NCBI GenBank assembly: GCA_963707575.1 | Contig: OY970171.1 | Span: 2,852,001 to 2,916,000 of the forward strand | Source of the DNA: Gaiellasilicea sp963707575 | GTDB lineage: Bacteria; Actinomycetota; Thermoleophilia; Gaiellales; Gaiellaceae | Direction of reading: 5' to 3' | Length of the DNA: 64,000 nucleotides | Shown: positions 34,836 to 42,569 of the stretch, piece after piece | Numbering within the stretch: the stretch's first letter is position 1 | Layout: every line of letters begins with the position of its first letter | Program-made: the position numbers and the translations under genes | Notes under the pieces: model-generated | Told to the model about the DNA's origin: nothing | What the model saw: the letters and a program-made list of their open reading frames with translations, nothing else | The model's database searches: none

Positions 34836-35824
34836 GCATCGGCCTCGCGGCGACCGCCGCGTACCTGCCCGAGGGATGGATGACCGCGGCCGAGATCGGC
34901 GCCGCGAGCGGGATCCCCGAGCACGTGATCGTGGAGAAGTTCGGGCTGCGCGGCAAGCACATCGCCGCCGCCGACGAGCACGTCAGCGACATGGCCGTCG
35001 AGGCGGGGTCACGGCTGCTCGGCGAGCACGGCCTCGATCCGGCCGAGATCGATGTCGTCCTCTACTACGGCTCCATGTGGAAGGACTACCCCGTGTGGCA
35101 GGCCGCGCCCTGGATCGCGCATCGCCTCGGCTGCATGGACGCCTATGCGCTCGAGTACGCGAACGTGTCGTGCGGGACGCCGGTCGCGCTGCGGCTGGCG
35201 CGCAACTTCCTGCTCGCGGAGCCCGACCTGCGTAACGTGCTGCTCGTCGCCGCCTGTCGCGAGTCGTACCTGATCGACTACGGGAACGAGCGCTCGCGCT
35301 TCATGTTCAACTTCGGCGACGGTGCGGTCGCGGGCCTGCTGACGCGCGACGCGGCTCACGAGCTCTTGGGCGCCCATGCGGTCACCGACGGCTCGTTCGC
35401 CCTCCAGGTGAAAGTGCCGGCGGGTGGCTCGGTCGAGCCCGCGAGCGCGGCCAGCGTCGAGGCGCGGCGCCACTACCTCGACGTCGCGGACCCGGCGCAG
35501 ATGAAGGGCGGGCTCGACGAGGTCAGCCTGCCCAACTTCGTCGCGGCCGCCCGCGGCGCGCTCGAGCGGTCGGGCGCGCGGCTCGAGGACGTCTCGTACG
35601 TGTGCGGGATCCACATGAAGCGCTCGATGCACGCCGCGATCCTGGACGCGCTCGGCGCCGAGCGGGCGGCCTATCTCGACGACACCGGCCACATGAGTGG
35701 CGTCGACCCACTCTTCGCGCTCGACCGAGCGGCGCGGGCGGGCGAGCTCGCGGAAGGCGACCTCGTGCTGCTGCTCGCCGCGGGCACCGGCTACACCTGG
35801 GCCGCGTCGGTGATCCGATGGTGA
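34832..35824 (+). CDS. 3-oxoacyl-ACP synthase III-like thiolase-fold enzyme with altered active site
   Basis: 330 aa. The nucleophile is Cys114 in YANVSCGTPVAL. The histidine position is His261 in CGIHMKRSMH, where FabH has HQAN, and the FabH Asn of GNTS is replaced by His287 in DTGHMSGVD. The Cys-His-Asn triad therefore reads Cys-His-His. Relatives with changed triads include HMG-CoA synthase-like and OleA-like condensing enzymes and acyltransferases. GTG start coupled to tetR; stop overlaps maoC. It most likely condenses or cleaves CoA thioesters in the pathway begun by the CoA ligase. Confidence 0.8.
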   Translation: MSIGLAATAAYLPEGWMTAAEIGAASGIPEHVIVEKFGLRGKHIAAADEHVSDMAVEAGSRLLGEHGLDPAEIDVVLYYGSMWKDYPVWQAAPWIAHRLGCMDAYALEYANVSCGTPVALRLARNFLLAEPDLRNVLLVAACRESYLIDYGNERSRFMFNFGDGAVAGLLTRDAAHELLGAHAVTDGSFALQVKVPAGGSVEPASAASVEARRHYLDVADPAQMKGGLDEVSLPNFVAAARGALERSGARLEDVSYVCGIHMKRSMHAAILDALGAERAAYLDDTGHMSGVDPLFALDRAARAGELAEGDLVLLLAAGTGYTWAASVIRW

Positions 35825-36264
35825 TCGGCGAGCTCGTGGGGCAGGAGCTGGTCTCCGAGTGGCGCGAGATCGACCAGGCGCGCGTCGACCTGTTCGCGGA
35901 GGCAACCGACGACCCTCAGTGGATCCATGTCGATCCGGAGCGGGCGGCACAGGGGCCGTTCGGGAGCACGATTGCGCACGGCTTCCTGACCCTCTCGCTC
36001 GTCGTGCCGCTGTTCGAGGAGGCGCTGCCCCGGCTCGAGGGCTACGCCCTGACCGTGAATTACGGCCTCAACCGCGTCCGCTTCACGGCGCCGGTTCCCG
36101 TCGGCAGCCGCATCCGTGGGCGCTTCCGGATCCAGGCCGTGGACGAGGTGGCGGGGGGCGAGCAGTTGACCGTGGCCGCGACGATCGAGCTCGAAGGCAG
36201 CGAGAAGCCGGCCTGCGTCGCCGAGGCACTGTTCCGCTTCTACCGGAGCGCTGAGCGGCCCTAG
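35818..36264 (+). CDS. MaoC-like (R)-specific enoyl-CoA hydratase
   Basis: 148 aa hot-dog fold. The hydratase motif is DDPQWIHVDPERAAQGPFGSTIAHGFLTLSL, with the catalytic Asp/His pair of MaoC enzymes. ATG at 35818 overlaps the upstream stop by 7 bp. Last gene of the importer-CoA ligase operon. It probably hydrates a trans-2-enoyl-CoA intermediate or dehydrates a 3-hydroxyacyl-CoA. Confidence 0.9.
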   Translation: MVIGELVGQELVSEWREIDQARVDLFAEATDDPQWIHVDPERAAQGPFGSTIAHGFLTLSLVVPLFEEALPRLEGYALTVNYGLNRVRFTAPVPVGSRIRGRFRIQAVDEVAGGEQLTVAATIELEGSEKPACVAEALFRFYRSAERP

Positions 36265-36322
36265 GGAGCGGATCGGGTCGGCGGCGCCGCGGCGCCGCCG
36301 CGCAGGGGGCCGACGCCGGGGC

Positions 36323-36443
36323 GCGAACGAGACAGCGGGGCGCGCGCCCAGAGCGACCGTTGCCGCCCGAGCATCGCCTCAGCGGGGCGCTCGAGGTCGA
36401 CGATCGCCTTCGGGAGCGCCGCACTCCCACGGGTGCGCGCCCC
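36323..36443. repeat. Palindromic repeat, copy 1
   Basis: Begins gcgaacgagacagcggggcgcgcgccc and ends gggagcgccgcactcccacgggtgcgcgcccc. Like the other copies it carries a GCGCGCGCCC block near each end and a conserved GGGAG-loop-CTCCC hairpin just before the last block. This copy is the most diverged in the first third. Confidence 0.75.
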
Positions 36444-36998
36444 TCCGGCCTACCCGAAAACCTGCCCGCGCGGTCGGCTTGCGGGCGATCATGATTCGGG
36501 TAGTTGAGGGTGCGCCCCCCGGCGGAGGGAATGCGGCACCGGGTCGCCGGGGTGCGCCACCCTCAGCAAGGAATGCGCGTCGGGCTCGGTCGACGCGCCG
36601 CGGCAGGCCCGTACCTTGTGGGGGAGGGAGGCGCGAGAACGCCGCGGCGCGCTCCCCCTCAGTCTCCGCCCCCCGCCTCGCGACGACTAGGCCTCGAGCC
36701 TCCGATCGGGACTCCCGGGCGTTGGGGTTGCTCAACGCGCCGGGACGGCCGGGACGGCGGGCCTGCGCGAGAAACCTGGTCGAAGGTCGGTGTCATGTCA
36801 CCTCTGCAACGTGCAGAGTTCTCGTTGTTGGGGCGAGCGCCGTGCGGGCCGCCGTCGGCGCTTGCCCCGTCATCAATTTCTCGGAGCCGTTCCTGATACA
36901 ACGGACGTGGAACCGCAGGAGCGCGGGAGGCGGCCCTCCCCGCGCCTGCGGCGCCAATAGTCGCGCGACGAAGAGCTCAAAGGGGGTCGGCGTCGCGT

Positions 36999-37122
36999 CC
37001 CGAATGAGACAACGGGCGCGCGCCCACTGCGGCCGTTGCCGCCCGAGCGCTGCTCCAGTGCGGACGCTCGAGGTCGACGATCGCGTTCGGGAGTGGCCGC
37101 GCTCCCATGGGCGCGCGCCCCC
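36999..37122. repeat. Palindromic repeat, copy 2
   Basis: Opens with CCCGAATGAGACA and closes with CCCATGGGCGCGCGCCCC. It also has a small internal hairpin gcggc-cgtt-gccgc and the shared tract GTGCGGACGCTCGAGGTCG. Same orientation as copies 1 and 3. Confidence 0.8.
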
Positions 37123-37211
37123 TTTCCACGAGACGGCTGAGATCCACGGTGATCGTCTACGGTTCCGCTGGCGCTGCTCCGCCGATCGAGCGGAGGGTGT
37201 CGACGCTGTGT

Positions 37212-37332
37212 CCCGAATCAGGCGACGGGGCGCGCGCCTCAGCGACCGTGCCGCCCGGGCGCTGCTTCCAGTGCGGACGCTCGGGTAACGATCGCCTCCG
37301 GGAGGGCCGCACTCCCACGGGCGCGCGCCCCT
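37212..37332. repeat. Palindromic repeat, copy 3
   Basis: Opens with CCCGAATCAGGCGACGGGG and closes with CTCCCACGGGCGCGCGCCCC. Relative to copy 2 it lacks about 5 bp in the middle (ctcgaggtcgacg becomes ctcgggtaacg). Only 89 bp separate it from copy 2; it ends 79 bp before the methyltransferase start. Confidence 0.8.
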
Positions 37333-37411
37333 GTGTCGAGCACGTCCGGACCATCTCGGGCGTACTCGTTGAGGGCATGGGGTACCGTGGCTTCCGTGGA
37401 GCGATGAGCGG

Positions 37412-38197
37412 ATGAGCCAGCTGGAATTCGATGAGAACATCGCCCGACGGCTCGAAGTGCTCTATGGCACACGCGACGTGCTGCGCCGCCGGCAGCTGGT
37501 CCGCGACGCCCTCGGTGCGGCGCCGGGCGAACACATCCTGGACGTGGGCTGCGGACCGGGGTTCTACGTCGCCGAGCTGCTCGAGCACGTGGGCTCCGAG
37601 GGCTCGGTGGTCGGCATCGACAGCAGCCAGCCGATGCTCGCCGTGGCGGCGCAGCGCTCCAAGGGGCACGACAACGTCTCGTTCCACGAGGCGGATGCCA
37701 CGTCGCTCCCGGTCGAGAACGCGAGCTTCGACGCCGCGCTGTCGGTGCAGGTGCTCGAGTACGTCGCCGACGTTCCGGCCGCGCTCAGCGAGCTGTACCG
37801 CGCCTTGCGCGCCGGCGGCCGTCTGGTCGTGTGGGATGTCGACTGGGCCACCCTGTCCCTGCACGCGACCGATCCTGCTCGGACGGAGCGCATCCTCCGA
37901 TCCTGGGACGGGCACCTCGCGCATCCATCGCTACCACAGACCCTCACGGCGCAACTCCAGGGGGTGGGATTTCACGACGTCAAGCTCGAAGGCCACACCT
38001 TCGCGACCAACGAGCTCGATCCGGACACCTACGGCGGCTTCCTCGTCCCGTTCATTGCACAGTTCGTGGTCGGGCGTGACGGAATCTCGAAAGACGAGGC
38101 AGACGCATGGGAGGCCGAGCAGCGGGAGTTGGCGCAGCGCAGCGAGTTCTTCTTCGCCTGCATCCAGTTCTGCTTCACCGCAACGCGGCCCGGCTAG
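37412..38197 (+). CDS. Class I SAM-dependent methyltransferase (UbiE/COQ5-like)
   Basis: 261 aa. SAM-binding motif I is ILDVGCGPGFYVAELLEHVG, followed by VGIDSSQPMLAVA, motif II around EADATSLPVENASFDAALSVQVLEYV and LYRALRAGGRLVVWDVDWATL. This is the Methyltransf_11 pattern for small-molecule methylation (quinone or natural product). ATG at 37412 with purine-rich ggagcgatgagcgg upstream. It stands alone between the repeat region and ggt. Confidence 0.9.
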   Translation: MSQLEFDENIARRLEVLYGTRDVLRRRQLVRDALGAAPGEHILDVGCGPGFYVAELLEHVGSEGSVVGIDSSQPMLAVAAQRSKGHDNVSFHEADATSLPVENASFDAALSVQVLEYVADVPAALSELYRALRAGGRLVVWDVDWATLSLHATDPARTERILRSWDGHLAHPSLPQTLTAQLQGVGFHDVKLEGHTFATNELDPDTYGGFLVPFIAQFVVGRDGISKDEADAWEAEQRELAQRSEFFFACIQFCFTATRPG

Positions 38198-38255
38198 AAA
38201 CAGACCCCGACGGCTGCGGTCTTCGACGTCGGCGTGGGTCGCGCCGGGCGCCCCC

Positions 38256-38284
38256 TTGTCGCTCCTCCGGGTGAGGCGTAGGGT
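38256..38284 (+). promoter_or_regulatory. Predicted promoter for ggt
   Basis: TTGTCG (38256-38261), 17-nt spacer, TAGGGT (38279-38284). Predicted leader about 30 nt with a GGGGGG ribosome site before the start. It lies in the 123-nt gap after the methyltransferase. Confidence 0.5.
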
Positions 38285-38320
38285 CGCCTGACGGAGCACT
38301 GTCGAGTAAGGGGGGACGTG

Positions 38321-40051
38321 ATGCGCGTGAAGGGCTTGCATCGGCTGGTCGGTCTTGCGGCGGTGTTGGTGGCGCTTGTGCTCGGGGTGAGTGCTCCCGC
38401 AGACGTGGGCAGCGGCACGGGGCCGCCGACGGCGATCGGAACGGGCGGCGCAGCTGCGTCCGTGGAGCGGCTTGCGACGCAGGCGGCGATCGACATCTTG
38501 CGCCGCGGCGGCAACGCGATCGACGCGGCGGTCGCCTCGGCGGCGGTGCTCGGTGTCACGGAACCGTTCTCGTGCGGAATCGGCGGCGGCGGCTTCATGG
38601 TCGTGCGGACAGCCGGCGGGTCGGTGACGACCATCGACGGCCGTGAGGTGGCACCGGCGGCGATGCACCCGCTGTCTTTCTGGGAGAACGGTGCGCCGTT
38701 GCCCTTCGTCGCGGCGCGTTACAGCGGTCTCTCGGTCGGGGTTCCTGGAACGGTCGAGACGTGGGTGGAGGCGCTCGAGAAGTTCGGGACGATGTCCCTC
38801 GCCCAGGTCTTCGCACCGGCGATACACGTTGCGCGTCACGGCTATGTGGTCGACCAGGTGTGGTTCGACCAGGTCGAGGCGAACCGCGACTGGTTCGACG
38901 ACATCCCCGCCAGCGCAGCGCTCTTCCTGGACGCGGACGGGACGCCGCGCGACGTCGGCACGGTGTTCACGAATCCCGCGCTCGCTGCGACCTACGAGCG
39001 GATCGCGCACCTCGGCGCGAAGGGTTTCTACCGTGGCGCGGTCGCAGCTGCGCTCGTCGACGCGGTTCGGCATCCGGTCGTCAGCCCGACGGCGAACCAC
39101 GTGTGGCGGCCGGGCGTGATCGAGATGCGCGACCTGCACCGCTATACGGCACCGGAGCGGGCGCCGACACACGTCAACTATCGGGGGCTCGACGTCTACT
39201 CGATGGGGCCTCCCTCGAGTGGCGGCTCCACCGTCGGCGAGGCGCTGAACATCCTCGAGGGCTACCCCCTCTCGTCGATGCCGCGTGAGGAGGCTCTCCA
39301 TTACTACCTCGAGGCCTCTCGCTACTCCTTCGCCGACCGCAACGCGTATCTCGCCGACCCTGCCTTCTTCGACGTGCCCCTGAGCGGCCTGCTCTCGAAG
39401 GAGTACGCAGCGACTCGGCGGGCGCTGATCACGCCGATGGCCGCGCCGGGGGCCGTCCCACCGGGCGACCCGTATCCGTACGAGGGCTCGGAGACGACGA
39501 CCCACCTGACGACCTCAGACCGGTCGGGGAACGTCGTCTCGTACACGTTCACGATCGAGTCGACCGGCGGCGCCGGCCTCGTCGTCCCGGGCTACGGGTT
39601 CCTGCTCAACAACGAGCTGACCGACTTCAACTTCGACTCCGCGACCCATCCGAACCGCGTCGAGGGCGGAAAGCGGCCTCGTAGCTCGATGGCTCCGACG
39701 ATCGTCACGAAAGCGGGGTCGCCGTTCCTCGCGCTCGGCTCGCCGGGCGGGGCGACGATCATCACGACCGTCCTCCAGATCCTGCTCGACCGGGTCGACC
39801 TCGGCCTGACGCTCCCGCAGGCGATCGCCGACCCACGCGCCAGCCAGCGCAACGCCCTGAACACCGGCGTAGAGCCGGGGTTCCTCTCGGTCCCCGAGCG
39901 GGCGGCCCTCGAGGCCCGCGGCCATCACTTCATGAACGCGGGCGAGATCGGCGCCGCGGCAGCGATCGAGTTCCTCCCCGGTGGCGGCGTGCTCGCGGCT
40001 GCCGAGCCGGTCCGCCGCGGTGGGGGCAGCGCGATGACCGAGCGACCCTAA
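38321..40051 (+). CDS. ggt: Gamma-glutamyltranspeptidase / glutathione hydrolase (secreted)
   Basis: 576 aa from ATG 38321 (GTG 38318 is an alternative). Signal peptide LVGLAAVLVALVLGVSAPADV. The Ntn-hydrolase precursor is cut before the catalytic Thr near residue 393 in SETTTHLTTSDRSG, yielding large and small subunits. FSCGIGGGGFMVV and GSPGGATIITTVLQIL are family motifs. It transfers or hydrolyses gamma-glutamyl groups of glutathione or other peptides outside the membrane. Full length and intact. Confidence 0.95.
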   Translation: MRVKGLHRLVGLAAVLVALVLGVSAPADVGSGTGPPTAIGTGGAAASVERLATQAAIDILRRGGNAIDAAVASAAVLGVTEPFSCGIGGGGFMVVRTAGGSVTTIDGREVAPAAMHPLSFWENGAPLPFVAARYSGLSVGVPGTVETWVEALEKFGTMSLAQVFAPAIHVARHGYVVDQVWFDQVEANRDWFDDIPASAALFLDADGTPRDVGTVFTNPALAATYERIAHLGAKGFYRGAVAAALVDAVRHPVVSPTANHVWRPGVIEMRDLHRYTAPERAPTHVNYRGLDVYSMGPPSSGGSTVGEALNILEGYPLSSMPREEALHYYLEASRYSFADRNAYLADPAFFDVPLSGLLSKEYAATRRALITPMAAPGAVPPGDPYPYEGSETTTHLTTSDRSGNVVSYTFTIESTGGAGLVVPGYGFLLNNELTDFNFDSATHPNRVEGGKRPRSSMAPTIVTKAGSPFLALGSPGGATIITTVLQILLDRVDLGLTLPQAIADPRASQRNALNTGVEPGFLSVPERAALEARGHHFMNAGEIGAAAAIEFLPGGGVLAAAEPVRRGGGSAMTERP

Positions 40052-40075
40052 GCCCACATGGAGAATCAAGAGCGA

Positions 40076-40114
40076 GCGTATCGCCGCCTCGATCCAGTCG
40101 AGGCGGCGGTACGC
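40076..40114 (+). terminator. 17-bp hairpin downstream of ggt
   Basis: Arms 40076-40092 and 40098-40114 pair along their whole length with a single T-G wobble around a tccag loop. It lies 25 nt after the ggt stop. No T-run follows, but the stem is the longest simple hairpin in the window. Confidence 0.6.
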
Positions 40115-40164
40115 CGCCGTAGCGCGGCAAACGTTGGAGCGGATTGCGGCTGTCCGCGCTCACC

Positions 40165-40194
40165 TTGAAGAGCCGCCGAAGGAACTCCTAGACT
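40165..40194 (+). promoter_or_regulatory. Predicted promoter of the small secreted protein gene
   Basis: TTGAAG (40165-40170), 18-nt spacer, TAGACT (40189-40194). Predicted leader of about 35 nt carries GAGGGGAG 5 nt before the ATG at 40236. Confidence 0.5.
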
Positions 40195-40235
40195 AGTTGC
40201 AAACCGCACCTACCTCGAAGCACGAGGGGAGTCAG

Positions 40236-40694
40236 ATGAAAGCGCTACACGTTTCGCTCTGTGTGGTCGCAGGGGTCGTGCTGCTTGCGGGCCCTGTGCA
40301 GGCCAAGACCGGCGGACTGTCGTGTCACAAGATCAACGCCAAGGGCAACGGACAGGACCTGGGCGCCGGGAGCACGACGGCCCAGATCGTGGGTGGCGGG
40401 TTGCTGCACGGGACGACAGTGGGAACCTTCGCCATCGTCGCCGGTGCGCCACCGGTGTTCGCGATCGCGGGAACCGTCGTATTTACGACGAACGCCGGGA
40501 CCCTGACGGTCGGCGTCTCCGGCACGTTCGATGTGTCGACAGGCGCCTTCAGTTCCACCGGCCCCGTTACCGGTTCAACCGGCAAGCTCGAGGGAGCGAC
40601 GGGCTCGCTCACGCTCGACGGCGTTCAGGACCTCGGGACAGGGGCGTTCACGGAAACGGTCACCGGCAGCATCTGCGTCGAACTTTCCCCGTAG
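40236..40694 (+). CDS. Small secreted beta-rich hypothetical protein
   Basis: 152 aa. Signal peptide at residues 1-21 (LHVSLCVVAGVVLLAGPVQA). The mature part is Gly/Thr/Val-rich with alternating hydrophobic residues (VFAIAGTVVFTTNAGTLTVGVSGTFDVSTGAF, GSTGKLEGATGSLTLDG), as expected of a small beta-barrel or beta-sandwich, and has two Cys (SCHKINAKGNGQ and GSICVEL) that could form a disulfide. No family recognised. Monocistronic. Confidence 0.75.
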   Translation: MKALHVSLCVVAGVVLLAGPVQAKTGGLSCHKINAKGNGQDLGAGSTTAQIVGGGLLHGTTVGTFAIVAGAPPVFAIAGTVVFTTNAGTLTVGVSGTFDVSTGAFSSTGPVTGSTGKLEGATGSLTLDGVQDLGTGAFTETVTGSICVELSP

Positions 40695-40747
40695 GCTCGC
40701 CGGCTCAGCGGCAGTGCGGCGCTGTCGCTGCGAGCTGATGGAACGCG

Positions 40748-40774
40748 GCACTAGGCTTGAGTCAAGCCTAGTGC
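40748..40774. promoter_or_regulatory. Perfect 27-bp palindrome between two secreted-protein genes
   Basis: GCACTAGGCTTGA, one central G, then its exact complement. It may end the upstream transcript (53 nt after its stop), though no T-run follows. It also contains outward TAGGCT hexamers on both strands and lies 61 nt before the next start, so an operator-promoter role is equally possible. Confidence 0.45.
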
Positions 40775-40834
40775 TATAACGCACAAATAGCCGTTGCGGT
40801 GCGGTACCAGCGTCTGCTGACGAGGAGGTATCCA

Positions 40835-41224
40835 ATGGCATTCCAGCCGCGGCAGCCAAGCCGGCCAACCATTCGGATCGCGATCCGGTTGTCCGTACTT
40901 CCGCTGGTTGCAGGTATCGCACTGGCGGCCTTAGCCCTTGTGCCGCCTGCAACCGCACAGCCGGACCGAATTCGCACCTGCGGTCAGCTCTCATTTCTTG
41001 CTCACCTGACAGCCGAGGTCCGCGTCACCGTGGGGACCATTCGAGGCATTCGGTACCTGGACACGCCATGCGGAACCGCGCGGAACGTCGCACAGCGATG
41101 CATCGACGGATTGGAAACGAAGGGTTGGAGATGCAGAGAGGACCCAAGTCCTCGTGTGCTCGTCAAGCTGCGTGGTGTTGGGCTGCCTCCCGGCCAGGCA
41201 AGGCTTGTGACGGTGCTCTTATGA
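40835..41224 (+). CDS. Small secreted hypothetical protein with four cysteines
   Basis: 129 aa. Basic N-terminus, then signal peptide LSVLPLVAGIALAALALVPPATAQ; the mature part has four Cys (RIRTCGQL, DTPCGTA, AQRCID, GWRCRED) that can form two disulfides, consistent with an exported protein. GAGGAGG lies 6 nt before the ATG at 40835. No recognised domain. The 134 nt to the tRNA-Glu gene hold only its terminator. Confidence 0.7.
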   Translation: MAFQPRQPSRPTIRIAIRLSVLPLVAGIALAALALVPPATAQPDRIRTCGQLSFLAHLTAEVRVTVGTIRGIRYLDTPCGTARNVAQRCIDGLETKGWRCREDPSPRVLVKLRGVGLPPGQARLVTVLL

Positions 41225-41316
41225 GGTACCGCGGCTGTTTCCGATGAGTGCCGCCACGTAAGCGTCGACCAGCGTCGCACGGGGCGAGCATCCGCGACAC
41301 GTCCAGCACACCCAGA

Positions 41317-41352
41317 CCCGCATGACTGAACCAAACCCAGTAGCCATGCGGG
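41317..41352 (-). terminator. Hairpin downstream of tRNA-Glu
   Basis: cccgcatg (41317-41324) and catgcggg (41345-41352) form an 8-bp stem with a 20-nt loop on the minus strand, 6 nt past the tRNA 3' end. No T-run. Confidence 0.4.
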
Positions 41353-41358
41353 CCGGCA

Positions 41359-41431
41359 AGGCCCATACGGGATTCGAACCCGTGCCGCCGCCGTGAGAGG
41401 GCGGTGTCCTAGGCCACTAGACGAATGGGCC
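41359..41431 (-). tRNA. tRNA-Glu (anticodon CTC)
   Basis: 73 nt. The acceptor arms ggcccat (5') and atgggcc (3') pair exactly. The anticodon stem ccgcc/ggcgg encloses CTCTCAC with anticodon CTC. The T arm is cgggttcgaatcccg. CCA is not encoded. It reads GAG, the dominant Glu codon in this genome. Confidence 0.95.
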
Positions 41432-41443
41432 GTGGCGGGCGTC

Positions 41444-41449
41444 AGTGTA
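41444..41449 (-). promoter_or_regulatory. Predicted -10 element of tRNA-Glu
   Basis: TACACT on the minus strand, 12 nt before the first base of the tRNA, placing the start about 5 nt upstream of the mature 5' end. Confidence 0.45.
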
Positions 41450-41489
41450 GCGAAGGCCCTTCAGGCGCAGCACCGGCGCCCTCGGACGG

Positions 41490-41495
41490 TAGGCT
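41490..41495 (+). promoter_or_regulatory. Predicted leaderless -10 element of the GST-like gene
   Basis: TAGGCT, 7 nt before the GTG at 41503. Confidence 0.45.
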
Positions 41496-41502
41496 CGCTC
41501 GG

Positions 41503-42129
41503 GTGGGCGAGCCCGCGATTCGTGTCTACCGGATTCCGTTCTCCACGAATGTGGAGCGCGTTTCGCTCGCGCTCGCGCACAAGGGGCTTGGCGTGGAGTG
41601 GGTGGACGTCGATCCGGCCGATCGCACCCCTGTCGTCCGTGCGAGCGGCCAGGAGCTCGTGCCGGTGCTCGAGCACGACGGCGTCGTCCTCGCCGACTCG
41701 CCCGTGATCCTGGAGTACCTCGAGCGGCGCTTCCCGGACCCGCCGCTCCTGCCACTCGTGGCGGCGTGGCGCGCTGAGGTGCTGATCTTCGTGGACTGGT
41801 TCAACCGCGTCTGGAAGCGTCCGCCGAACCTGCTCGCGGCCGAGGAGCTGAAGCCGGCGCCGGATCGCGAGCGGATCGAGGAGCTCGGCCGAAGGATCTC
41901 GGACTCGCGGCTGCTCTTCGAGGACCTGCTGGACGGGCGCGACTTCCTCTGGGGCGAGCTCTCGCTCGCTGACGTGACCGCGTTTCCGTTCCTCAAGTAC
42001 GCCCTGCTCTGGGAGGAGGGCGATCCGGATCGCTTCCACGAGATCCTGCGCGACCACCTGCACTCGGACGGTCGCTTTCCGCGCCTCGAAGGCTGGATCC
42101 GGCGCGTCGACGCGCTGCCGCGCGCCTGA
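41503..42129 (+). CDS. Glutathione S-transferase-fold protein
   Basis: 208 aa. A thioredoxin-like N-terminal domain (IRVYRIPFSTNVERVSLALAHKGLGVEWVDVDP, VPVLEHDGVVLADSPVILEYLERRF with the cis-Pro and the ES-like DSP site) precedes a helical C-terminal domain (LSLADVTAFPFLKYAL). In the active-site loop FSTNVERV the Ser may act as catalytic residue. Actinobacteria generally use mycothiol, so the thiol partner is uncertain. GTG at 41503 follows TAGGCT by 7 nt. Confidence 0.88.
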   Translation: MGEPAIRVYRIPFSTNVERVSLALAHKGLGVEWVDVDPADRTPVVRASGQELVPVLEHDGVVLADSPVILEYLERRFPDPPLLPLVAAWRAEVLIFVDWFNRVWKRPPNLLAAEELKPAPDRERIEELGRRISDSRLLFEDLLDGRDFLWGELSLADVTAFPFLKYALLWEEGDPDRFHEILRDHLHSDGRFPRLEGWIRRVDALPRA

Positions 42130-42130
42130 C

Positions 42131-42337
42131 CTAGCCGGCGGCGTCGTCGGTCTCGCGCTCGTCGAGCCGGAGCTCGAAGAGGCGCCGCAGCTCCTCGCCG
42201 GTCGCGAGCACCTCGAAGCGGGGGCGCCGCGGCGGCAGCTTCACGATGCGCACGTCGCGCGTGCGCGCGCCGTGGCAGCGCGCATATGCAGCGGCTTCGT
42301 CGAGTGGCAGGGGGATGGAGCGGCGAAGAAAGCCCAT
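42131..42337 (-). CDS. Small basic hypothetical protein
   Basis: 68 aa from ATG 42337 (MGFLRRSIPLPLDEAAAYARCHGARTRDVRIVKLPPRRPRFEVLATGEELRRLFELRL...). A helical start and a beta-like RFEVLATGEEL segment look like a real small fold. GTG 42391 would add 18 residues. A well-formed minus-strand promoter lies about 150 nt upstream. Function unknown. Confidence 0.5.
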   Translation of the reverse strand: MGFLRRSIPLPLDEAAAYARCHGARTRDVRIVKLPPRRPRFEVLATGEELRRLFELRLDERETDDAAG

Positions 42338-42404
42338 CGGCGGGACAGACGTATCACGTGTCGCCGGAACCGTAAAGCTCCGCGCCAGCACTTTGCGGAA
42401 ACAT

Positions 42405-42436
42405 GACGACGGGAGCCCTTGCGGGATCCCGTCGTC
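42405..42436. terminator. 10-bp hairpin in the leader of the small basic protein gene
   Basis: gacgacggga (42405-42414) pairs exactly with tcccgtcgtc (42427-42436). On the minus strand it lies between the predicted promoter at 42488-42516 and the gene at 42337, so it could attenuate that transcript. No T-run on either side. Confidence 0.4.
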
Positions 42437-42487
42437 GCTTGCTCGGGGCGGTCCGCTCTAGGGGAGAGACGAATTGCCCGCACGTCC

Positions 42488-42516
42488 GTTATCACCTATG
42501 CAAAGAGTCTTGTCAA
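42488..42516 (-). promoter_or_regulatory. Predicted strong promoter, minus strand
   Basis: On the minus strand TTGACA (42516-42511), 17-nt spacer, GATAAC (42493-42488). Transcription would start near 42481 toward the small gene at 42337, giving a leader of about 145 nt that includes the 42405-42436 hairpin. Confidence 0.6.
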
Positions 42517-42539
42517 GTCAGCGGTTTGTTTCAGCCCAC

Positions 42540-42564
42540 AAAAAAGTCCCCGCAGGGCGGGGAC
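42540..42564 (-). terminator. Rho-independent terminator of tRNA-Gln
   Basis: On the minus strand GTCCCCGC-CCT-GCGGGGAC (42564-42546) is followed by six T (42545-42540). This is the only textbook intrinsic terminator with a T-tract seen in the window. Confidence 0.9.
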
Positions 42565-42569
42565 CGGAA

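Larger units (their letters stand above)
36265..37411. other. 1.15-kb gene-free stretch
   Basis: Many frames are open here but all are Arg/Pro/Ser-rich shadows with no start context or domain. What the stretch does hold is three copies of a palindromic repeat (listed separately), an inverted repeat ctacccgaa (36450-36458) / ttcgggtag (36495-36503) enclosing a second stem (gcccgc/gcgggc), and a near-palindrome gagggtgcgcc.../...ggtgcgccaccctc around 36505-36565. A TACCGT hexamer at 37382 may be the promoter of the downstream methyltransferase. Confidence 0.7.

Noticed and set aside
36323..37332. CRISPR array or integron attC cassette sites
   Set aside because: Only three long diverged copies with unequal spacing, no 24-40-bp exact repeats, no cas or integrase genes and no attC core sites.
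36379..37440. Protein-coding genes in the 36.3-37.4 kb stretch
   Set aside because: Open frames on both strands are Arg/Pro/Ser-rich, repeat the same peptide because of the DNA repeats, and lack start signals and domains.
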